A stretch of DNA of 40,978 nucleotides, taken from assembly GCA_039024435.1 (NCBI GenBank), contig JBCCQH010000067.1:1-40978 (forward strand). Direction: 5' to 3'. This stretch comes from JBCCQH01 sp039024435. Its GTDB lineage: Bacteria > Bacteroidota > Bacteroidia > J057 > JADKCL01. This document shows, piece after piece, positions 34,465-40,978 of the stretch. Within the stretch, counting starts at the first letter, position 1, and every line of letters starts with the position of its first letter. The notes under the pieces are model-generated. The model was not told where the DNA came from and did not search any database. It saw only the letters and a program-made list of their open reading frames with translations. The position numbers and the translations under genes were made by a program.

Positions 34465-36966
34465 ATGAAGCGATTGCTTTCCATACTGGTTGCTTTAGTT
34501 GTCCTCGCCTCCGGGCTGAGGGCTCAGAGTGTGACCACGAAAACGCAGAAGCGGGACACCACGATGGAGATCACCTACGTGGTCACCGATGCGCTGATTC
34601 CCGGCTATTTGGACATCAATTTGCGCTTACTCATTGACGATACGGTCGCTTCGGAGAAGTACCTCAAGGACAGCCTTTCCTTCGTCGAGATCATTGGTGG
34701 GACGGAATACGATCTGAAGACGCAAAAGGTGGAGCCGCTAAAGTTTGATGTTGTCACGGTGATCACCGATGTCAGTTCGTCGATGTGGAAATTGGAAGAG
34801 GGGAGGCCGGTGTACATGGATTCGGCCAAGGCGATCACGGACTCGATTATGCGCACGCTGGATGTGCCTTACGCGGTAAATTTGTACACCTTTGACGAAC
34901 AGCTTTACCGCAAAACGACTTCGGGACCGAGCAGTTTCATGAAGGTACAGCGCCCGGCCAAGGCGCGCTATACCCATTTGTTTGAAAACGTGGACGACGC
35001 CTTGACCCGGATGAGCGATGCTTCGGGGCGCAAGATCTTGTTCATCATCGGGGATGGCGAAAATGACCAAAACCGCAATCTGGAGGTCAAAATCACGAAG
35101 GCGGAACTCCTGCAAAAGATCCGGGCCCTCGATACCACCTACGTCATCTTCCCGATTATTTTGGGAAAACGGGTGCCGGAGCACGAGACAAATTTCCGGC
35201 AATTGGTCGCGGCGACCCGCAACTTTGACGACCGGGTGATCTACAATGGTCCCGGGCAGCGGGAATACGACTACGTAGCCGATGTCGACAACTGGCCCAT
35301 GACGCACAAAATCCTGGTGAAGTCGGAAAACAATCCGCACATCGGTGGCTTGCGCGATATTGAGGCACGGTTGGAGCATTTGCGGGACACCAGTACCTAC
35401 CATTTGGGGGGCGTGTACGCGCCCTGGAATCAAGGGGCCAACTGGCAGACGAACAGCTTTGCCGGCGGACTGCTGTTGATCCTGATTTTTGCCGTATTTG
35501 CCTTTGTCATTCCCCGACAGCAGTGGCGGGACTTCAAGAAAAAATACGTCAAGCACTACTGGGAAATCAAGAAGCCGGGCATGCGGCAGTACGATCCCCT
35601 TACGAAATTTCCTTTCCGGGACGAAGACTTGATCGTGGTCCGCTGTGAGCACGTGACTTCTCTCGAAACCTGGCAGTACGAGGGGCGCCGAGCGGGCAAG
35701 GACAGCGGGAGCCGCAAGCGCAAGAATCGCTGCATTTACTATCCCCACAAGTGCGATTCCGGGGTTGGACCGGGAGGCAGTGCGGACTTCTTCAATCAGG
35801 TCGGCATCTTCAAGTTCCTGTTTTGGGCGTTCCTGGGCATCCTGGGTGGGATCCTAGGCTGGGCTTTGTGGGTGCTATTTTGGAATGGCAACAAGGTCTG
35901 GCTGGACGGAAAACTATACGAAATGGCCTTGTGGCCCGGACTGCAGGAGCGGTTTGGGGCGCCGGGTGTGGCGCCGCAGGCGGACAGTGTGCGGATGGTG
36001 CTGGAACGTTTCCTGACTCCGGCCTCGGAAGAGGTGGCGATGGGACTGCTGTTGCCGGTATCGATCGTGTTCTTGCTATCGTTTGCGAACGAGGCGGCGC
36101 AGTCGCGGGGCAGTTTCCGGGGCTTGACCCTGGTAACCTCAATATTTCGCTCGCTGTTGCGGGCCCTTTTCGCGGGGATCGGGGGCGCCTTGATCTTTTT
36201 GGGGGTGGCCCTGCTGCAAGGATTTGTCTTTGTGAAGCTGCCGCTGATTCCCGGGATCATCGGGCTGCTGTTGCTCGGATTGCTGCTGACGCGGATCTTG
36301 ACCACGCGCTCGGGCATCCGGAAACTGCGCGGTTTGTACGCCGGGTTGGCGGCTGGATTGGCGGCGTTTGTCATTTACTTCGTGCCGATGATGTTGCTGA
36401 ATACGTCCGGATTTGAACTGCCGAAAATGATTGCGTTCATGACCTTTGGCGGATTGGCTGGTTTTGTGATGTCGCGGGGAGCGCCTTCGCTGGAAGCTTC
36501 GGAGATGGAAGTATGGACGGGACGCAAGCGCTACGGCAAGACTCACATTACCGACCTGTTGCGCAAAAACGAGGAAGTGACCATCGGGCGGGGACCGACC
36601 GCGACGGTGCGGATGAAGGTACGGCATACCCCGGCGCTCAACGCTCCGGGCAACGCCACGCAGACCTTTGCCCAACTAACCCTCCGCAATGAAGTCGTTT
36701 ATTTGATTCCCGAAATATTTACCGAAGTCAATGGGGAGCCGATTGCTCCAAATGAGAAAGTGGCCCTTTTTGATGGAGACAAAATATCGTTCGTTCACAA
36801 GAGTCCGTCCTACCTGCGATATCGGGAAGGGCGCTCCGGATTGCATCCACGCAAGCGCCGTCGGATGCGCAGGGAACGCCGGCGCCGGCGTGCCCTCACC
36901 AAAGCCAAGTCAATCAATGTCAGCGATGATCCGACCCTGGACAATTACGAAGGTCCAGCGGTGTAA
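34465..36966 (+). CDS. VWA protein with seven membrane segments and FHA-like cytosolic tail
   Basis: The 833-residue protein has a signal peptide (ending L-R-A-Q) and a periplasmic von Willebrand A domain with a full DxSxS metal site (D102, S104, S106) and G-D-G-E-N near 195. Hydrophobic segments lie near 336-350, 449-472, 527-541, 567-588, 594-612, 624-645 and 656-670. After them comes an FHA-like stretch (V-T-I-G-R-G at about 704 and later G-D-K-I-S-F), then a very Arg-rich tail. A cytosolic loop between the first two segments holds C394, H396, C423, H428 and C430, which could bind a metal. It is the last gene of the cluster. FHA domains usually bind phospho-Thr, so kinase control is possible. 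It may be the membrane hub of the module. Confidence 0.8.
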   Translation: MKRLLSILVALVVLASGLRAQSVTTKTQKRDTTMEITYVVTDALIPGYLDINLRLLIDDTVASEKYLKDSLSFVEIIGGTEYDLKTQKVEPLKFDVVTVITDVSSSMWKLEEGRPVYMDSAKAITDSIMRTLDVPYAVNLYTFDEQLYRKTTSGPSSFMKVQRPAKARYTHLFENVDDALTRMSDASGRKILFIIGDGENDQNRNLEVKITKAELLQKIRALDTTYVIFPIILGKRVPEHETNFRQLVAATRNFDDRVIYNGPGQREYDYVADVDNWPMTHKILVKSENNPHIGGLRDIEARLEHLRDTSTYHLGGVYAPWNQGANWQTNSFAGGLLLILIFAVFAFVIPRQQWRDFKKKYVKHYWEIKKPGMRQYDPLTKFPFRDEDLIVVRCEHVTSLETWQYEGRRAGKDSGSRKRKNRCIYYPHKCDSGVGPGGSADFFNQVGIFKFLFWAFLGILGGILGWALWVLFWNGNKVWLDGKLYEMALWPGLQERFGAPGVAPQADSVRMVLERFLTPASEEVAMGLLLPVSIVFLLSFANEAAQSRGSFRGLTLVTSIFRSLLRALFAGIGGALIFLGVALLQGFVFVKLPLIPGIIGLLLLGLLLTRILTTRSGIRKLRGLYAGLAAGLAAFVIYFVPMMLLNTSGFELPKMIAFMTFGGLAGFVMSRGAPSLEASEMEVWTGRKRYGKTHITDLLRKNEEVTIGRGPTATVRMKVRHTPALNAPGNATQTFAQLTLRNEVVYLIPEIFTEVNGEPIAPNEKVALFDGDKISFVHKSPSYLRYREGRSGLHPRKRRRMRRERRRRRALTKAKSINVSDDPTLDNYEGPAV

Positions 36967-37004
36967 TGGGGGAGTAGGATACCAAATGCAGTAGAGTCAC
37001 AAGT

Positions 37005-40000
37005 ATGAGCAGCAACACGAGCAGACGTTTCACAAAGGTAGCCGGCGAAAATTTTTCGTTGGCCGGTAAGCTTCTAGCCTTGTTGGTGGCCCTGGTGGCG
37101 TCAGTCAATTGGGTCCCGGCCCAAAGCCCGGGGGGCGTCACCGCCAATCTTACCCTTTGGGTCAAAGGAGATGTCGGAACCTCCTGTACCGATTGCGGAA
37201 ATGTCACCTTCTGGAACGATCAATCTGCCACCATGAACAACGGCACTTCCGGAGGGAACAATGCCGGCCAGCGACCCGACCACGAACTCGGGGTGATGAA
37301 CTTCAATCCGGCGGTGTTCATGGAAGACGATCACTACATCGATTTCAGCCGCTCAGCGAGCAGTTTGGAAGGCAATTTTACCATTCTCACTGCCTTTCGG
37401 ACGGTGGAAGACGATGACTCACTCGTCAATTGCTGCGGTCTGAACAACGATGGATGGTACAGCGCGCCTTCCATCCTGAGCAACCAGTACCAGGACGGAT
37501 CAGATTTCAGTGATTATGGAATCGCGTTCATCAACGGCAAGATCATCTGGGGCCATAGCAATGCGGCCGGCACCAACGGGAACCGGAGCGTATTTCTGCA
37601 AGCGGCGCAGCTTCCCATGGCGGACGATATTCCGCACGCGGCCTCGATTCGCCGGCAGACTTCAGGTACGGTCACACTGTCGATTCAGGGGGCGGCGCGC
37701 ATCACGAATGCGGGCGCGGAACCCGGGCAGCTCGACGCGCCGAACAACACGCTGCGGGCCGGTCGCTCGGCGGACAACGGCTCTGGGGGCGGTTACGGCG
37801 AATTTGAAGGCTATTACGGGGAAATCATCGGGTATTCGGATGCCCTGAACCCAGCCCAGGAGAACAGCGTCATGACCTACCTGGCGCTCAAATACGGTTT
37901 TCCCCTGGAACAAAGCTACGCAGTGATCGGTACCAATCTGGACAGCCCTTACCAGTTGGGGACCCATCCGGATGGCATCATCGGGATTGCCCGCTGGGAC
38001 GCTTCGGCCCTGGATCAGCGCCAAAGCGTGAGCCTGATTGAAGGCAGCGGTAGCCCCGGGGTCGACGCCGACACGGCGTTTGCGGTCTACCTGGGAACCC
38101 AGACGCCCTATTTCCCCGATGGAAAATCGCTGAACAATCCCAATGCGTTTGCCGCGGATGGGCTCTCATTGGTGGTCGGTCACGACGGCCAGCCGGGAAC
38201 TTTCTCGGCGGCTTGGTGTGGCGTACCGGGACGGCAACTGGGCCGCACCTATAAGGTTACCAATATCGGGGTGAGCGATCCGGTGACCCTGGCCTTTTAC
38301 CCGGAAGACATTACCGACTTCAAGCCAAATGGCAATTACTCGCTGGTCATCAGTGCGGACCAGACGTTCGATGGCAGCGACGAAATCATCCAGTTGACCG
38401 AGTTCGACGACAACGTCGACGTCAACCTTTGGTACGCGAGTTATACCTTCCCGATGGGGGGGGCGGGTCTGGCCCAGAATACTTTCTTCACGATCATTGA
38501 AGGCCCGGCGATTGCGCCCGGGGGCGTGGGCGATGGCCTGCAATTTTGGGTCAAAGCCGACAACGGGATGGACTTCAACGTCAATTTTGTCTGGGAAGAC
38601 CTGAGCGGATTTGGACGGGATCTGACCTCCCTGGCCGGGGCCATCAATGCCAACCGGATCGTCGGGGGGGTCAACTACAACGATTACCTGAACAATGATC
38701 CGAATTCCTTTGCGGTGAATTGCAGCACTGCTCAGCAATTCCAGGGGGTTTCGATCATTGGGGTGTTCAAAGGTGGGCTCGGGGACAATGAAGACGAGGT
38801 CATGGGGATGAACGCGGACAACCGGGGATTGCTCATCGACGTGCAGGAGCGGGTCCGCAAGAATGCCCCCACTTCCTGGACCGATGGCGGCAATGGGGCC
38901 ACCCTCTACCAAAATGGGGAGCAGGTCGCCCCTTCGAATTACCCGATTACCGAAAACTGGGGCATCTATACCGGGCGCCGTCCGGCCGACCCGGTCGAGG
39001 GGCAGTTCTTCATTGGTTCGTTCAGCGACCCCGCCAAAGTCGCGGATTCCTACGATTTTGCTGAAGCTATGGTCTACGCGTTTGACATTGCGGGGGGAGT
39101 TCCTTCGGCCCAAGACCAAATCGAAAGCTATCTGGGCATCAAGTACGGGCTTACCCTGGACCACAATTACTACGCGAGCGACGGCACCCCGCTCTACGAC
39201 GTAGCGACCTACGAAAACGACATCGCTGGAATCGGGATCGATACCTGCACCGGGCTGCACCAGCGCCAGAGCATGAGTTTGAGCGCCGATGCCATCGTGG
39301 AAATCGGCCACGTGAGCATCGAGCCCAGCAATGCCACCAATCCCAACGACATCCCGGGGGACCGCAAGTACCTGATCTGGGGCCACGACGGCAATACGAG
39401 TGACTGCTGGAGCAACAACGAAGTATCGGCGGACAATTTCCCCGCCTTCAGCCGGCTCTGGATCCGGATCGGCCGCGAATGGCGCTTCACCGAATCGGCG
39501 GCGCCCGGCATCGGGAATATCCTCCTGCGGATGGACACGACGGCAATCCCCGGTGGCTTTAACTTTCCGAACCTGCCCGCAGATGCCGTCGGGCTGTACA
39601 TCTTCATCGACAATGACGATGATTTTTCTGCCGGGGCCAATGCCTACCTGATGACCTACAACACCGCGGTGAACAAGTTTGAGGTGACGATTCCGGCCAT
39701 TGACCGACCGACGGGCACCGGATACTTCACCTTTGGGGCGCTGATCGATGACGCTACGGTTACCAATCAGTCGTTTTGCGACGGGGAGACACTGACACTG
39801 ATCGGCTCCCATTTGTACTCAAGTGGTTTCTGTAGTCAAGTGGACCTCAATGGACCCGGGGGGCCTTATACCATATTTGGTACGGCACCCGCACCTTTCA
39901 ACTGGAGCTTCGATGGAAACGATTTTTTAAATGACAATTGTCTGGATACGGTTACTTGGGTAATCCCGCCGCTCGGGACGGGTCCGGGGGAAATCCAATC

Positions 40001-40978
40001 GGGACTGCATCCCCTGCAGATGCAATTGAACAATGGTCCTTGTACGGGAGTGACGCCCACAGATTACATCCGCTACGAATCCATCACCATCGGAGCCGCG
40101 GCGCCTTCCCGGATCTACTGGGCCGCGAATGACTCGACGGGCAGCGATACCCTGAACACCTGCGTGGGCGATACGAATGAGCCAATTTTCATTCTGCAAG
40201 GGGATCCGGGCGAATTTGTCCTGGATACCACGGCCAGTCCCCTGGCAAATATCAACCAGTTGATGACCATCGACACCGCGCAGGACATTTACGTGGTCAA
40301 TGTTTCGAGTGGCACAGCGGGCAGCCATGCGGTCTTGTTTACTTCCCTTGCGGCGGGCTGCGATACCTACGATACCCTGTGGATCAACATCGATACGCTA
40401 CAGGAATCCTTTGTGAGCTACGGCACTCTGACTCCGGGCAATCCGGCTTTCCGGGAAATCTGTCAGGGCTTTGGCAATGGCAATTACAATTTTGATTCCG
40501 TAGCGCCCCCCGGCGGGACTTTCAGTTCGCTTTCATCCAACCTGTTGCTTAACGGTGCGGGCCTCATCAACCTCACGAATTCCGATACTGGAATCCACGC
40601 CCTGAGTTACATCCCCCCGGACAGTTTGTGCTTTTCTCCGGACACTCTGCTGATACGGGTGGTTCCCGAGGACTCGGCGATTTTTCAGTACGACCAGATG
40701 GCGTACTGCCTGAACGATACCAATCCGATCCCGCTGGTGACCTACCTGCCTTCGACGGTGGACTCGGGCTTCATCCCGGTGGGACCGGGCAATACCTTGA
40801 TTTCGGTCGATCCCGTGACCGGGGAGATCGACCTCGTCAACTCCCTCGCCGGGAGCTACCGGATTGTCTACCACCTGGGGGTTACGTGTGCGGCTTACGA
40901 TACGATCGACGTAACCCTGTACAATGTTCCCAGCCCGAATTTCAGTTTCCCGAACAATCAGGATACGGTGTGCAGCAA
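37005..40978 (+). CDS. Large surface adhesin-like protein with repeated lectin-like modules, cut by window edge
   Basis: An ATG at 37005 opens a frame that runs to the right edge without a stop (1324 codons and two bases). The first 39 residues are a signal peptide with a long N-region, ending V-P-A-Q. Two similar modules follow, one from about residue 48 (L-T-L-W-V-K-G-D, W-N-D-Q-S, later Y-L-A-L-K-Y-G) and one from about 510 (L-Q-F-W-V-K-A-D, W-E-D-L-S-G-F-G, later Y-L-G-I-K-Y-G). This is the DUF8202/LamG-like pattern of Bacteroidota T9SS adhesins. After about residue 920 the sequence turns to PKD/Ig-like units rich in Asp, Thr and Cys. A T9SS sorting domain is expected beyond the edge. Its gene starts 38 bases after the VWA gene, but whether it belongs to that cluster is unclear. 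Confidence 0.85.
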   Translation, partial: MSSNTSRRFTKVAGENFSLAGKLLALLVALVASVNWVPAQSPGGVTANLTLWVKGDVGTSCTDCGNVTFWNDQSATMNNGTSGGNNAGQRPDHELGVMNFNPAVFMEDDHYIDFSRSASSLEGNFTILTAFRTVEDDDSLVNCCGLNNDGWYSAPSILSNQYQDGSDFSDYGIAFINGKIIWGHSNAAGTNGNRSVFLQAAQLPMADDIPHAASIRRQTSGTVTLSIQGAARITNAGAEPGQLDAPNNTLRAGRSADNGSGGGYGEFEGYYGEIIGYSDALNPAQENSVMTYLALKYGFPLEQSYAVIGTNLDSPYQLGTHPDGIIGIARWDASALDQRQSVSLIEGSGSPGVDADTAFAVYLGTQTPYFPDGKSLNNPNAFAADGLSLVVGHDGQPGTFSAAWCGVPGRQLGRTYKVTNIGVSDPVTLAFYPEDITDFKPNGNYSLVISADQTFDGSDEIIQLTEFDDNVDVNLWYASYTFPMGGAGLAQNTFFTIIEGPAIAPGGVGDGLQFWVKADNGMDFNVNFVWEDLSGFGRDLTSLAGAINANRIVGGVNYNDYLNNDPNSFAVNCSTAQQFQGVSIIGVFKGGLGDNEDEVMGMNADNRGLLIDVQERVRKNAPTSWTDGGNGATLYQNGEQVAPSNYPITENWGIYTGRRPADPVEGQFFIGSFSDPAKVADSYDFAEAMVYAFDIAGGVPSAQDQIESYLGIKYGLTLDHNYYASDGTPLYDVATYENDIAGIGIDTCTGLHQRQSMSLSADAIVEIGHVSIEPSNATNPNDIPGDRKYLIWGHDGNTSDCWSNNEVSADNFPAFSRLWIRIGREWRFTESAAPGIGNILLRMDTTAIPGGFNFPNLPADAVGLYIFIDNDDDFSAGANAYLMTYNTAVNKFEVTIPAIDRPTGTGYFTFGALIDDATVTNQSFCDGETLTLIGSHLYSSGFCSQVDLNGPGGPYTIFGTAPAPFNWSFDGNDFLNDNCLDTVTWVIPPLGTGPGEIQSGLHPLQMQLNNGPCTGVTPTDYIRYESITIGAAAPSRIYWAANDSTGSDTLNTCVGDTNEPIFILQGDPGEFVLDTTASPLANINQLMTIDTAQDIYVVNVSSGTAGSHAVLFTSLAAGCDTYDTLWINIDTLQESFVSYGTLTPGNPAFREICQGFGNGNYNFDSVAPPGGTFSSLSSNLLLNGAGLINLTNSDTGIHALSYIPPDSLCFSPDTLLIRVVPEDSAIFQYDQMAYCLNDTNPIPLVTYLPSTVDSGFIPVGPGNTLISVDPVTGEIDLVNSLAGSYRIVYHLGVTCAAYDTIDVTLYNVPSPNFSFPNNQDTVCS

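Noticed and set aside
26604..36966. The whole cluster as an extracellular contractile injection system or type VII secretion system.
   Set aside because: The AAA ATPase and the YukD-like protein suggest these, but no tube, sheath, baseplate, WXG100 or EssC-type gene is present.
38166..39812. Minus-strand frame of 548 codons inside the adhesin gene.
   Set aside because: Antisense of a long repeat protein gene; the plus frame is open for over 1300 codons with repeated modules.

Overview
The window reads as a chromosomal segment of a Bacteroidota bacterium, probably from the Saprospiria/Lewinella side of the phylum (the class is a guess from gene content). Three things point there. Several secreted proteins end in type IX secretion (T9SS) sorting domains (12625-14508, 22325-24397, 24410-25906). 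Promoter-like sites fit the Bacteroidota TTG-N17-20-TAnnTTTG pattern. A very large surface protein with repeated lectin-like modules runs off the right edge. The DNA is moderately GC-rich. No rRNA, tRNA, transposase or CRISPR array was seen.

Layout. 1-1324 (minus): a Cys-rich secreted protein followed by an Asp-box repeat protein cut by the left edge. 1687-9114 (plus): a restriction-like pair, a PLD-nuclease/SNF2-helicase fusion and an Eco57I-type adenine methyltransferase, with a stub of a third coupled gene. 9325-11176 (minus): nitronate monooxygenase-like, DUF952 and OsmC genes. 11398-12615 (plus): a twitch-domain radical SAM protein. 12625-16690 (minus): a VWA/T9SS protein and an OmpA-domain protein, separated by an intergenic repeat element. 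16814-22304 (plus): a CPBP-like membrane protein, a GT39-like membrane glycosyltransferase, a secreted HExxH metalloprotease and a small secreted protein. 22325-25906 (minus): a subtilisin-like protease and a second T9SS cargo protein, with a consensus promoter overlapped by an 18-bp palindrome.

26604-36966 (plus) is the most interesting part. Seven closely spaced genes encode a AAA+ ATPase of the kind found with extracellular contractile injection systems, a membrane-anchored M23 peptidase, a ThiF/E1-like adenylating enzyme, a YukD/EsaB-like beta-grasp protein ending in glycine, an E2-like protein with an HPN motif and candidate catalytic Cys, a signal-peptide protein with one transmembrane segment, and a VWA protein with about seven transmembrane segments and an FHA-like tail. 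I read this as a bacterial ubiquitin-like conjugation module attached to an envelope-spanning platform. E1, E2 and the ubiquitin-like protein would act in the cytosol, the ATPase would remodel or extract a target, and the M23, VWA and transmembrane proteins would connect to the periplasm. There is no JAB or other deubiquitinase gene in the cluster, and no contractile-system structural gene in the window. This differs from the layouts I know for Bil, CBASS type II and Bub, but whether it is truly new needs a neighbourhood search.

37005-40978 (plus) holds the large adhesin-like protein, whose end lies outside the window.
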